64,000 bases of DNA from Actinospineispora acaciae DSM 45401 (lineage in GTDB: Bacteria > Actinomycetota > Actinomycetes > Mycobacteriales > Pseudonocardiaceae), in the NCBI RefSeq assembly GCF_000620785.1, contig NZ_JIAI01000006.1, forward strand, positions 248,001 through 312,000, given 5' to 3'. Of this stretch, positions 27,014 through 37,764 are shown piece by piece. The position numbers were made by a program, and so were the translations under genes. Every line of letters begins with the position of its first letter. Positions within the stretch are counted from its first letter, which is position 1. The notes under the pieces were generated by a model. That model searched no databases, was not told the DNA's origin, and worked only from the letters and a program-made list of their open reading frames with translations.

Positions 27014-27056
27014 CCGTCAAAAACGCGTCAAGGTGCCCCCGTCGCCCGTCAAGGCG
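27014..27056 (+). promoter_or_regulatory. predicted KdpE site 2 before kdpF
   Basis: CCGTCAAAAAC followed by GCGTCAAGGTG (27014-27035), and a third unit CCGTCAAGGCG at 27046-27056, two helical turns from the second. The leader to the first small gene at 27138 is about 80 nt. Confidence 0.6.
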
Positions 27057-27137
27057 CCGCAGCGCACGAGCTAACGGGGCACCCGTTCGCGCACGCTTCC
27101 AGGCGACCCCCGTCGGTGTTCGAGGAAAGGCACGTTG

Positions 27138-27221
27138 ATGGCCGATCTGGCCTATGTACTGCTGATCATCGGCTGCTTCGCGCTGCTGACGATCATGCTG
27201 CGCGGATTGGAGCGGCTGTGA
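27138..27221 (+). CDS. 27-aa membrane peptide ahead of kdpF
   Basis: Starts MADLAYVLLIIGCFALLTIM and ends LRGLERL: one hydrophobic span and a charged amphipathic end. GAGGAAAGG lies about 7 nt before the ATG. The stop overlaps the kdpF GTG (GTGA), so the two are translated together. Very similar short peptides precede kdpF in other actinobacteria (recollection). It could be a second KdpF-like stabilising subunit or a structural part of the KdpFABC membrane complex; neither is shown. Confidence 0.6.
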   Translation: MADLAYVLLIIGCFALLTIMLRGLERL

Positions 27222-27304
27222 TCGCCAACATCGCGGGCGGCGTGATCGCGCTGCTGCTGCTCGTCTACCTCTTCGTCGCGTTGATCAGACCGGAGCGCTT
27301 CTGA
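27218..27304 (+). CDS. kdpF: potassium-transporting ATPase KdpF subunit
   Basis: A 28-aa single-span peptide (MIANIAGGVIALLLLVYLFV, then ALIRPERF). The ending LxxPERF is the KdpF hallmark. It stabilises the KdpFABC complex, lying between KdpA and KdpB. The GTG start overlaps the previous stop, and the stop overlaps the kdpA ATG (TGATG). Confidence 0.88.
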   Translation: MIANIAGGVIALLLLVYLFVALIRPERF

Positions 27305-28973
27305 TGTCCTCCTTCGTGGCCGGCCTGCTCCAGGTCGGCGTGTTGCTGGTGCTCCTCGCCGCCGTGTACGTGCCGTTCGGCAACTACATGGCCACGGCGA
27401 TGACCTCGCCGAAGCACTCCCGGGTGGAGCGGGCGATCTACCGGCTGGTCCGGGTCGACCCGGACGCCGAGCAGCGCTGGACCACCTACGCCGCCGGCGT
27501 GCTCGGGTTCTCCTTCGCCTCGTTGGTGCTGCTGTACCTGTTCCAGCGGCTGCAGCCGGTGCTGCCGTTCGGGTTCGGGCGCGGCGTGGACGGTGACACG
27601 ATCCCGCCCGCGATGGCGTTCAACACGGCGGTGTCGTTCGTGACGAACACGAACTGGCAGTCCTACGTCCCGGAGACGACCTACGGGCACGCCGTGCAGA
27701 TGCTCGGGCTGACCGTGCAGAACTTCGTCTCCGCCGCCGTCGGCATCGCGGTGGCGATCGCGCTGGTGCGCGGGTTCATCAGGGCCAACGCGGACCGGAT
27801 CGGCAACGTCTGGGTGGACATCACCAGGGCGAGCATCCGGGTGCTGCTGCCGGTGTCGTTCCTGGCGGCGATCCTGCTGGTGGCGCTCGGCGCGGCGATG
27901 AGCCTGCGCTCGGGCGTGGACGTCACCGGCGTGGACGGCCAGCAGCACACGATCGCGCTGGCCCCGGTCGCGTCCCAGGAAGCGATCAAGGAGCTGGGCA
28001 CCAACGGCGGCGGCATCCTCAACGCCAACTCCTCACACCCGTTCGAGAACCCCAACGGCGGCTCGAACCTGCTGGAGATCTTCCTGATCCTGGTCATCCC
28101 GGTGTGCCTGACCCGCACCTTCGGCGTGATGGTCGGCAACACTCGGCAGGGCTACGCGCTGTTGTCGGTGATGGGCACGCTGTGGGGCGCGATGCTCGCG
28201 GTGGTCTGGTGGGCGGAGTCGCACCCGACCGGCCCCGCCGCGCTGGCCGCCGGCGGCGCCATGGAGGGCAAGGAGGTCAGGTTCGGCATCCCCTCCTCCG
28301 CGCTGTTCGCCGACACCACCACCGGCACCTCGACCGGGGCGGTGAACTCGCTGCACGACAGCTACACCGGGCTCGGCGGCGGGGTGCCGCTGCTGAACAT
28401 GCTGTTCGGCGAGGTCACGCCGGGCGGGGTGGGCACCGGCCTGTACGGGATCCTGGTGCTGGCGGTGATCGCCGTGTTCCTGGCCGGGCTGATGGTCGGG
28501 CGCACCCCGGAGTACCTCGGCAAGAAGCTCGGCCGCCGCGAGGTGACCGCCGCCGCGATCTCCATCCTGGCTATGCCGACCCTGGTGCTGCTGCTGTCCG
28601 GGCTGGCCATCGCGCTGCCCTCCAGCGGTGACGCGATGACCAACAGCGGCCCGCACGGCTGGTCCGAGGTGCTCTACGCCTACGCCTCGGGGTCCAACAA
28701 CAACGGCAGCGCGTTCGGCGGGCTGACCGTGACCAGCGACTTCTTCCAGTCCACCCTGGGCATCGCGATGCTCTTCGGCCGGTTCGTGCCGATCCTCGCG
28801 GTGCTCGCGCTGGCCGGCTCGCTGGCCGCACAGCGCCGGGTCGAGCCGGGCGCGGGCACGCTGCCCACCGACGGCGTCCAGTTCGCCGTGCTCGTCACCG
28901 GCACCGTCGTCATCGTCGCCGCCCTCACCTTCTTCCCGGCCCTCGGGCTCGGGCCTATCGCGGAGGCACTTGC

Positions 28974-28977
<4 letters not shown>
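27304..28977 (+). CDS. kdpA: potassium-transporting ATPase potassium-binding subunit KdpA
   Basis: A 557-aa channel-like subunit of the high-affinity K+ pump, related to Trk/Ktr proteins, with about ten transmembrane helices and four P-loops. Selectivity-filter segments are visible: AVSFVTNTNWQSYVPET, ELGTNGGGILNANSSHPFEN, GGGVPLLNMLFGEVTPGGVG and YAYASGSNNNGSAFGGLT. The start is fixed by overlap with kdpF and the end overlaps kdpB (ATGA). It is full length and intact. Confidence 0.97.
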
Positions 28978-31103
<2,126 letters not shown>

Positions 31104-31107
31104 CACG

Positions 31108-31722
31108 ATGAACACGCTGACCAGGCAGGCCCTGGCCGGGCTGCGCATGATCCTGGTGCTGACTGTGATCCTGGGCATCATCTACCCGTTGGCGGTGTGG
31201 GCGGTGGCCCATCTCCCGGGGTTGTCTGGACGGGCCGAGGGTTCTGTCATCACCGCGAACGGCGCCCCGGTCGGGTCGTCGCTGATCGGGGTGGACCCGG
31301 TACCGGCGAACCCCGCGGCCGACCCGTACTTCCATGCCCGCCCGTCGGCGAGCGCGAAGGACGTGTTGGGTCCGGGCGACCCGTCCACCTCGGGCGGCAC
31401 CAACCTGGCCGGGGACTCGGACAAGCTGCTCAAGGCCGTCGTCCAACGGCGCGAGCAGATCGCGGCCAGGGAAGGCGTCGCGCCGGCCTCGGTGCCGGCG
31501 GACGCGGTCACCGCCTCGGCCTCCGGGATGGACCCGCAGATCAGCTCCGCCTACGCCGAGCTGCAGGTCGCCCGCGTGGCCAGGGTGACAGGGTTGCCCG
31601 TCGACCAGGTGCGGGGTCTGGTCGACGAGCACACCCAGGGGCGGTTCGCCGGCGTGCTCGGCGAGCCGGGGGTGAACGTGACGGAGCTGAACCTTGCCGT
31701 CGCCGCCGCGCGTGCTCGGTGA
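31108..31722 (+). CDS. kdpC: potassium-transporting ATPase KdpC subunit
   Basis: A 204-aa accessory subunit of the pump with one N-terminal span (ILVLTVILGIIYPLAVWAV). Family motifs are GSSLIGV, YFHARPSA, GGTNLAGDSDKLL, VPADAVTASASGMDPQIS, and the C-terminal GEPGVNVTELNLA. The ATG at 31108 is preferred over an in-frame TTG at 31096 that overlaps kdpB, because MNTLTRQALAGLRMIL matches the usual N-terminus. kdpD follows after 15 bp. Confidence 0.95.
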   Translation: MNTLTRQALAGLRMILVLTVILGIIYPLAVWAVAHLPGLSGRAEGSVITANGAPVGSSLIGVDPVPANPAADPYFHARPSASAKDVLGPGDPSTSGGTNLAGDSDKLLKAVVQRREQIAAREGVAPASVPADAVTASASGMDPQISSAYAELQVARVARVTGLPVDQVRGLVDEHTQGRFAGVLGEPGVNVTELNLAVAAARAR

Positions 31723-31737
31723 CCGAGGGGGTGCGCT

Positions 31738-34344
31738 GTGCACCTCCCGTTCCGTCGCCGGGGTGACAATACGGAGGTGAGCTACGAGCGACCGGGCCGC
31801 CGCGGCCGGCTGCGCATCTACCTCGGGTCCGCGCCCGGGGTGGGCAAGACGTACGCGATGCTCGGCGAGGGCCGCCGGCGCGCCGAACGCGGCACCGACG
31901 TGGTGGTCGGCATCGTGGAGGCGCACGGCCGGCCGAAGACGGAGGCGCTCCTGGAGGGCCTCGAGCTCATGCCGCGCCGGAAGCTGACCTACCGGGACAA
32001 CCAGTTCGAAGAGCTGGACATCGCCGCGGTGCTGGCCCGCCGGCCCCGGGTCGCGCTGGTCGACGAGCTGGCGCACACCAACGTCCCCGGGTCGGTCCAC
32101 GAGAAGCGCTGGCAGGACATCGACGACCTGCTCGACGCCGGCATCGACGTGCTGTCCACGGTGAACGTCCAGCACCTGGAGTCGCTCAACGACGTGGTCG
32201 AGAAGATCACCGGGGTGCGGCAGCGGGAGACCGTGCCCGACGAGTGGGTGCGCGGCGCCGAGCAGATCGAGCTGGTCGACATCACCCCGGAGGCGCTGCG
32301 GCGGCGGATGGCGCACGGCAACATCTACCCGCCGGAGAAGGTGGACGCCGCGCTGTCCAACTACTTCAAGCCGGTCAACCTGGTGGCGCTGCGCGAGCTG
32401 GCGCTGCTGTGGGTGGCCGACGAGGTGGACGTGGCGCTGCGCCGCTACCGGGCCGAGCAGCAGGTCACCGACGTCTGGGAGGCGCGCGAGCGGGTCGTGG
32501 TGGCCGTCACCGGCGGGCCGGAGAGCGAGACGGTGATCCGTCGGGCGGCCCGGATCGCCAAGCGGGCCGGCGGTGACGGCGACCGGGCCGACCTGATGTG
32601 TGTGCACGTGCTGCGCGGCGACGGCCTGGCCGGGGCGCCGCCGGGGGCGCTGGCCAGGCTGCGCCGGCTGGCCGACGACGTGGGCGCCTCGTTCCACACC
32701 GTGGTCGGTGGGGAGGACGTGCCGGCCGCGCTGCTGGACTTCGCGCGCGGGGCGAACGCCACCCAGCTGGTGCTGGGGACCTCGCGGCGGTCCCGGCTGG
32801 CGCGGCTGTTCAACCAGGGCATCGGCGCGAGCGTGGTGCAGGACTCCGGGCCGATCGACGTGCACATGGTCACCCACGCCGAGGCCGGCGGTGGGTCGCG
32901 GCGGTGGGTGCCGCGCAGCCCGCTGTCGTTCACCCGCCGGACGGTGGGGTGGCTGCTGTCCGTGCTGGCTCCCGCCGTGGCCACGGCGGCCGGCGTGTTC
33001 CTGGACGGGGTGATCGGCCTGTCCACGGACGTGGTGCTGTTCTTCCTGGCCACCGTGTTGGTGGCGCTGGTCGGCGGGCTCGGGCCGGCGCTGCTGGCGG
33101 CGGTGGCCGGCGGGCTGATGCTCAACTGGTTCCTCACCCCGCCGCTGTACACGTTCACCATCGCCGAGCGGGAGAACGTGATCACCCTGTCGGTCATGAT
33201 GGTGGTGGCCGTCGCGGTGGCGCTGGTGGTGGACAGGGCGGCCCGGCGCGCGGAGCAGGCCGCCGCCGCGCGCACCGAGGCCGCGCTGCTCGCCTCGTTC
33301 GCCCGTACCGTGCTGACCAGGACCGACCCGCTGCCCCGGCTGCTGGAGAAGGTGAGCGAGGCGTTCGGGCTGCGGTCGGTGGCGGTCCTGGAGCGCTCCT
33401 CGGAGGCGCCCAGCGGCTGGCGGTACGCGGCCTGCGTCGGCCCGCCGGACTGCTTGCGGCCCGAGGACGCGGAGGTCGACGTCGCCGTCGACCCGGACGT
33501 GCACCTGATCGGCCAGGGCCGCCCGCTCGCGGCCGCCGACCGCCGCGTGCTGGAGACCGTCGGCGGGCAGGCGCTGCTCGCGCTGCGCAGCCAGCGGATG
33601 GCCGCCGAGGCCGCCGAGGCGCACCGCAAGGTGGAGGGCGCCGAACTGCGCTCCGCGCTGCTGTCCGCGGTCGGTCACGACCTCCGTACCCCGCTCACGT
33701 CGATCAAGGCGGCGGCCGGTAGCCTCCGCGATCCCGAGCTGGCGCTGTCCGATGCGGACCGGGCCGAGCTGCTGGCCACCGTGGAGGAGTCCGTGGACAG
33801 GCTGACCGCCCTGGTGGACAACCTGCTCGACTCCTCGCGGCTGGCCGCCGGGGCGGTGGTGCCGCTGCCGAAGCCGGTGGGCTACGACGAGGTCGTTGCG
33901 CTCGCGCTGGCCGGGGTGGAGGGCGCCCGGCGGGTGCGGGTGGAGATCGACGAGAGGCTGCCGGCCGTGCTGGCCGACGCGGGCCTGCTGGAGCGGGTGG
34001 TGGCGAACGTGGTGGACAACGCGCTGCGGCACGGGCGGGGCGCGCCGATCGCGGTGCGGGCCAGCGCGCACGCCGACCGGGTGGAGCTGCGGGTGGTCGA
34101 CTCCGGCCCCGGGGTGCCGGCGAACGCGGTGGACGACCTGTTCACGCCGTTCCAGCGGCTCGGCGACCGGGACGCGACCAGCGGCGTGGGCCTCGGGCTG
34201 AGCGTGGCGCGCGGGTTCACCACGGCGATGGGCGGCACGCTCACCGCCGAGGACACCCCCGGCGGCGGGTTGACGGTCGTGATCTCCTTACCGGCCGTGA
34301 CCTCGCCCGAGCCCGCCGAGCCGGCGCCGGGGGTGTACACGTGA
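31738..34344 (+). CDS. kdpD: sensor histidine kinase KdpD
   Basis: Potassium/turgor sensor kinase of 868 aa. Order: KdpD domain with Walker A IYLGSAPGVGKTYAML and VDELAHTNVPGS (about residues 20-230); a Usp domain (VVVAVTGGPESETVIRRAAR to LVLGTSRRSRLARLF); DUF4118 four-helix membrane domain (about 400-500, FFLATVLVALVGGLGPALLA, LNWFLTPPLYTFTIAE); a GAF-like region; HisKA with AVGHDLRTPLTSIKAAAGSL (His647) and HATPase_c (NVVDNALRHGRG, GVGLGLSVARGF). The Usp domain in related KdpD proteins is where c-di-AMP binds. The GTG at 31738 follows GAGGGGG. It overlaps kdpE (GTGA). Confidence 0.95.
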   Translation: MHLPFRRRGDNTEVSYERPGRRGRLRIYLGSAPGVGKTYAMLGEGRRRAERGTDVVVGIVEAHGRPKTEALLEGLELMPRRKLTYRDNQFEELDIAAVLARRPRVALVDELAHTNVPGSVHEKRWQDIDDLLDAGIDVLSTVNVQHLESLNDVVEKITGVRQRETVPDEWVRGAEQIELVDITPEALRRRMAHGNIYPPEKVDAALSNYFKPVNLVALRELALLWVADEVDVALRRYRAEQQVTDVWEARERVVVAVTGGPESETVIRRAARIAKRAGGDGDRADLMCVHVLRGDGLAGAPPGALARLRRLADDVGASFHTVVGGEDVPAALLDFARGANATQLVLGTSRRSRLARLFNQGIGASVVQDSGPIDVHMVTHAEAGGGSRRWVPRSPLSFTRRTVGWLLSVLAPAVATAAGVFLDGVIGLSTDVVLFFLATVLVALVGGLGPALLAAVAGGLMLNWFLTPPLYTFTIAERENVITLSVMMVVAVAVALVVDRAARRAEQAAAARTEAALLASFARTVLTRTDPLPRLLEKVSEAFGLRSVAVLERSSEAPSGWRYAACVGPPDCLRPEDAEVDVAVDPDVHLIGQGRPLAAADRRVLETVGGQALLALRSQRMAAEAAEAHRKVEGAELRSALLSAVGHDLRTPLTSIKAAAGSLRDPELALSDADRAELLATVEESVDRLTALVDNLLDSSRLAAGAVVPLPKPVGYDEVVALALAGVEGARRVRVEIDERLPAVLADAGLLERVVANVVDNALRHGRGAPIAVRASAHADRVELRVVDSGPGVPANAVDDLFTPFQRLGDRDATSGVGLGLSVARGFTTAMGGTLTAEDTPGGGLTVVISLPAVTSPEPAEPAPGVYT

Positions 34345-35021
34345 CGCGGGTGCTGGTCGTCGACGACGACGCGCAGATCCTGCGCGCGCTGCGGATCAAC
34401 CTGGCCGCGCGCGGGTACCAGGTGCTCACCGCCGTGGACGGGGCGAGCGCGCTGCGGGCCGCGGCGGACGGTCACCCCGACGTGGTGGTGCTCGACCTCG
34501 GGCTGCCGGACATGGAGGGCACCGACGTGATCGCCGGGCTGCGCGGCTGGACGCAGGTGCCGATCGTGGTGCTGTCCGCGCGGACGGACTCGAACGAGAA
34601 GGTCGACGCGCTGGACGCGGGCGCGGACGACTACGTGACCAAGCCGTTCGGCATGGCCGAGCTGCTGGCCAGGCTGCGGGCGGCGGTGCGGCGCTCGGCG
34701 GTGGCGCAGGTGGACGGCGAGCCGGTGGTGAAGACCGCGACGTTCACCGTGGACCTGGCGGCGAAGAAGGTGGTCCGGGACGATGCCGAGGTGCACCTGA
34801 CGCCCACCGAGTGGGGCATCCTCGAACAGCTGGTGCGCAACCAGGGCAAGCTCGTCGGCCAGCGCCAGCTGCTGCAGGAGGTGTGGGGTCCCGCCTACGG
34901 CAAGGAGACCAACTACCTGCGCGTCTACCTGGCACAGCTGCGCCGCAAGCTCGAACCCGACCCGTCCCGCCCGCAACACCTGATCACCGAGCCGGGCATG
35001 GGCTACCGTTTCGAACCGTGA
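34341..35021 (+). CDS. kdpE: response regulator KdpE
   Basis: A 226-aa OmpR/PhoB-type regulator. Receiver: VLVVDDDAQILRALRINL, phospho-acceptor Asp52 (VVVLDLGLPD), Lys in DYVTKPFGMAELLARL. Winged-helix DNA-binding domain: EVHLTPTEWGILEQLVRNQG and YLRVYLAQLRRKLEP, the latter containing the recognition helix region. The gene overlaps kdpD by 4 bp and is itself overlapped by the next gene (GTGA). Expected to bind the direct-repeat sites at 26383 and 27014. Confidence 0.95.
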   Translation: MTRVLVVDDDAQILRALRINLAARGYQVLTAVDGASALRAAADGHPDVVVLDLGLPDMEGTDVIAGLRGWTQVPIVVLSARTDSNEKVDALDAGADDYVTKPFGMAELLARLRAAVRRSAVAQVDGEPVVKTATFTVDLAAKKVVRDDAEVHLTPTEWGILEQLVRNQGKLVGQRQLLQEVWGPAYGKETNYLRVYLAQLRRKLEPDPSRPQHLITEPGMGYRFEP

Positions 35022-35863
35022 ACGTGCGTTTACGGGTGCTCACGGTCAACGTCCAGAACGGCGCCGGCGACCCTCGCCGCACCGGGATCCTGGCCGACGG
35101 GCTGCGCCGGCTGGAGCCCGATGTCGTCGCGTTCCAGGAGGTCCTCGGCCGCGACCAGCTCGACGGGCTGCTGGACGGCACGGGGCTGTCGCACCGCACG
35201 CACCAGGCCGACGTGCTGGCGTACGAGCCGCCGTTCGCCGACCGCTACGGCGGCAACGCGGTCGCGAGCCGGTGGCCGCACCGGGTCGTGGAGGTCCTCG
35301 ACCAGCGCAAGGCCGGCGCGCCCGACGTGCCGTGGTGCACGCTCGCGGCGGCCGTCGAGGTGCCGTCGCTGGGGGAGATGCTGTTCATCGCCACCACCGC
35401 GTCCTGGCGGTTGGACGCCGAGGCCGCCAGGGAACGGCAGGCGCTCGCGCTGGTCGACCTGGACGCGAGGCACCGCCGCGAGCTGCCCACCGTGATCGCC
35501 GGCGACCTGAACGCCTCGCCGGACGCGTCCAGCATCCGGTATCTGACCGGTCGCCAGTCACTGAACGGGCTGAGCGCGTGCTACCACGACGCCTGGGAGG
35601 TAGCCGGCTCTGGGGCCGGCCACACCTGGTCCGTGGACAACGCCGCCGGCCGCGCCGAGATCGACGCCGTGGTCCGCCAGCCCGGCCACCGCCGGCGCAT
35701 CGACTACGTCCTGGTCGGCTCGTGGCACTCCCACCCGCGTGCCAGCGCCCGGGTCCGGTCCGCGACGCTCGCGTTCGACACCCCGGTCGACGGCGTCTGG
35801 CCCAGCGACCACTACGGCGTGCTGGTCGACCTGGATGTCGCTACCGACCCCGACCGCCCGTAA
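35018..35863 (+). CDS. endonuclease/exonuclease/phosphatase family protein
   Basis: A 281-aa member of the EEP superfamily (DNase I, exonuclease III, sphingomyelinase, inositol phosphatase). Motifs are RLRVLTVNVQNGAG at the start, VVAFQEVLG (metal-binding Glu), a GNAVASRWP loop, VIAGDLNASPDASSIRYLTG (Asp/Asn pair), RRIDYVLVGSW and the terminal WPSDHYGVLVDL (catalytic Asp-His). No signal peptide. The GTG start overlaps the kdpE stop, so it is transcribed with kdp, though a link with potassium is not known for the family. The substrate may be a nucleic acid or phosphoester. Its 3' end overlaps the convergent XRE gene by 23 bp. Confidence 0.87.
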   Translation: MNVRLRVLTVNVQNGAGDPRRTGILADGLRRLEPDVVAFQEVLGRDQLDGLLDGTGLSHRTHQADVLAYEPPFADRYGGNAVASRWPHRVVEVLDQRKAGAPDVPWCTLAAAVEVPSLGEMLFIATTASWRLDAEAARERQALALVDLDARHRRELPTVIAGDLNASPDASSIRYLTGRQSLNGLSACYHDAWEVAGSGAGHTWSVDNAAGRAEIDAVVRQPGHRRRIDYVLVGSWHSHPRASARVRSATLAFDTPVDGVWPSDHYGVLVDLDVATDPDRP

Positions 35864-36719
35864 CCCCGGGCGGTTCGGAGGTGTCCAGCTCGCGGACCGC
35901 ATTGGCGATCAGTCCGCGCACCTCGCGCCCGTACACCGCCGACCGCCGCAGCCGCTCGAACGCCTTCGCGTACACAGCGATCTCCCTGGGCTGCGTGATC
36001 GTCAGCGCCGCGGTCCAGGTCTCGACGTCCACGGAGGTTTCGTCGAAGATCCAGAAGCCCTCGCGGGGCATGAGAGTGCGTGGCGCTGTGGTCGGGATGA
36101 TGCCCAGGCTGACGCGATGCAAGCCTTGCACCGTGAGGAGCCGATCGAGCTGCCCCGCCATGGTGTCGGCATCTCCGACCCGGGTGCGCAGTGCCTGTTC
36201 CTCCATCACAAGAAGGAATCGGCGGTCGCCTGAGTAGAGCACCTGCTGGCGCTCCATGCGGGCGGCCACCGCCTCGTCGACGTCGTTGGGAATCTCCCGG
36301 AACTCGATGATGCCTGCCATGATCGCGGACGCGTAGTCGGGAGTCTGGAACAGACCAGGGACGAGCGCCGGCTCGTAGATCCGGAAGAGCCGAGTGCGTT
36401 TGTACTGGGGGATGCCGGCCACCTGGAGGTGCTTCATCCCGGTGCGCTGCAGCCGGCGCCATTCGACGTACATCGACTCGATGGAGCGGACCGTCGCGAT
36501 CAGGTCGGGAACCTGGTCCTCGGCGTTGCAGTGCCGACACCAGGTCCGCAGGTCGTTCTCGCTGGGCGTCTGGGTGCCGTGCTCGATCTTGGAGATCTTG
36601 GTGAAGTACCAGCCCGCTCGCGTGGCGAGAGCGCGGCCGGTGAGGTCCGCGTCCTTGCGGATGTCACGCAGCCGCGCTCCCAGCGCCTGCCGCGCCTGGT
36701 CAGTGGGGTTGGTAGTCAC
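35841..36719 (-). CDS. XRE-family regulator with DUF5753 (WhiJ-like)
   Basis: A 292-aa protein. The HTH_31-type domain fills residues 10-75 (ALGARLRDIRKDADLTGRAL, AGWYFTKISKIEHGTQTPSE), followed by the DUF5753 module (residues 110-280: RLFRIYEPALVPGLFQTPDY, RMERQQVLYSGDRRFLLVME, GFWIFDETSVDVETWTAALT). This pairing is the WhiJ-like family of actinomycetes, usually encoded with a small DUF397 protein; here the partner is DUF6879 instead. The GTG start lies inside the DUF6879 gene (20-bp overlap), so it is translationally coupled as the third gene of the operon. DUF5753 is thought to sense a ligand or protein partner. Confidence 0.9.
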   Translation of the reverse strand: MTTNPTDQARQALGARLRDIRKDADLTGRALATRAGWYFTKISKIEHGTQTPSENDLRTWCRHCNAEDQVPDLIATVRSIESMYVEWRRLQRTGMKHLQVAGIPQYKRTRLFRIYEPALVPGLFQTPDYASAIMAGIIEFREIPNDVDEAVAARMERQQVLYSGDRRFLLVMEEQALRTRVGDADTMAGQLDRLLTVQGLHRVSLGIIPTTAPRTLMPREGFWIFDETSVDVETWTAALTITQPREIAVYAKAFERLRRSAVYGREVRGLIANAVRELDTSEPPGVTGGRGR

Positions 36720-37230
36720 CGTGCGGAGTGGCCACCTGCCATACGGCGTCGAAGGCCGAGTGGCACAACTTGATCACTGCAGGTTCGGTGAGCAGCTCGT
36801 TTCCCGCCCAGCCGCCATCCCCCGTGAAGAGGTTGACCAGCAGCTTCCTGTCGTCGAAGAGCCAGAAGTCGTTGCCGGGCAAGGCGATCCCGGTCGCCAG
36901 CCGCCGCGGAAGCCATCGAACCTCCTCGCCGGCCTCGATGTTCTCGTACGTCGACTCCCATTCGTACTGAATGTAGTCGGTGACAGGCTCGGAGACGATC
37001 CGAGCGCGCAGGACGATCGCACCGCGCTGGACGGTGTCCTGAATGAGCGTGTGCCAGGGCCGCCACCAGTCCTCTCGCGCCGTCGGCCACTCCAGCTTCC
37101 CGGCCCGCCACCGCGCGAACTCCTCTTTCTCCTCATCGACCGCGTATCGGTCCCGCATCTCCAGGTGGTATGCGAAATGTTCGACGGATCGGAACATCTC
37201 GCGCCATTGGTCAAGCGTCAACCGTTGCAT
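36700..37230 (-). CDS. DUF6879 protein
   Basis: A 176-aa protein of unknown biochemical function, resembling the actinobacterial DUF6879 family often encoded beside XRE/DUF5753 regulators. Visible features are FRSVEHFAYHLEMRDRYAVD at the start, EEFARWRAGKLEWPTARED followed by WWRPWHTLIQDTVQRG, RARIVSEPVTDYIQYEW, and WLPRRLATGIALPGNDFWLF, where Trp/Asp-rich segments are conserved. No membrane segment. ATG 37230 with GGGGAAGAG upstream. It overlaps both neighbours by 20 bp. Codon use is less GC-biased than the chromosomal backbone, as for the other two genes of the trio. Confidence 0.78.
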   Translation of the reverse strand: MQRLTLDQWREMFRSVEHFAYHLEMRDRYAVDEEKEEFARWRAGKLEWPTAREDWWRPWHTLIQDTVQRGAIVLRARIVSEPVTDYIQYEWESTYENIEAGEEVRWLPRRLATGIALPGNDFWLFDDRKLLVNLFTGDGGWAGNELLTEPAVIKLCHSAFDAVWQVATPHGDYQPH

Positions 37231-37600
37231 GCTCTTCCCCCATCAAGATACGGAGCGCGGCGGATACTTCGATGACGGTCTCGTGTGCTGGAATCGTCAT
37301 CTGGGCGAGAGCCTCGGCATCGGTGACCTTGCGGCCCTTGATGACGTACGTATCGTGGTCCGTGCGGATGATCAACGGTGGCTTCGTGCCGTCGGTAGCC
37401 GTCAACGTGCTCTTGGAGAGGTGCGTCATCAGTCGAATCGGTACCTCCACACACGTTTCGTCGATTTTCAGGTCGAGCCGAGCGAGGATCTTCGGATCGC
37501 TCACCTTCCAGCCTTGTATGAGAAAGGTCTTTCGATCTGTGTCGAACAGTGTCGGCGAACCGCCATCCTGCGTCTCCTTGTCCAGGAACCGAATCTTCAC
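37211..37600 (-). CDS. small protein with an internal duplication, first gene of the XRE/DUF6879 operon
   Basis: A 129-aa protein not assigned to a known family. It consists of two similar halves: one runs PTLFDTDRKTFLIQGWKVSD, then PKILARLDLKIDETCVEVPI; the other runs PPLIIRTDHDTYVIKGRKVT, then DAEALAQMTIPAHETVIEVS. The pattern (strand, Thr-Tyr/Phe-Ile-Gly turn, helix with Ala/Leu, acidic-ET-V strand) is shared. The GTG at 37600 follows AGGAGGGC by 5 nt, better than longer upstream frames. No signal or membrane segment. Tight overlap with the DUF6879 gene suggests the three proteins act together, perhaps in sensing or in a toxin/antitoxin-like switch (inference). Confidence 0.65.
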   Translation of the reverse strand: MKIRFLDKETQDGGSPTLFDTDRKTFLIQGWKVSDPKILARLDLKIDETCVEVPIRLMTHLSKSTLTATDGTKPPLIIRTDHDTYVIKGRKVTDAEALAQMTIPAHETVIEVSAALRILMGEEHATVDA

Positions 37601-37764
37601 GATCGCCCTCCTGTCGGAATCATTGCGACAGACTCCCGAAGTTCCTGTAATCTTGGTTGCGAAGGATGCGTTCGTCAAGCTTTCTACCAGCTATAACGTC
37701 TGGTTGAGGAATCTGTAGCAACATGCTTGGAGTGGCTCTGTTCGGTGTTCTACCGTGCGCGGTC

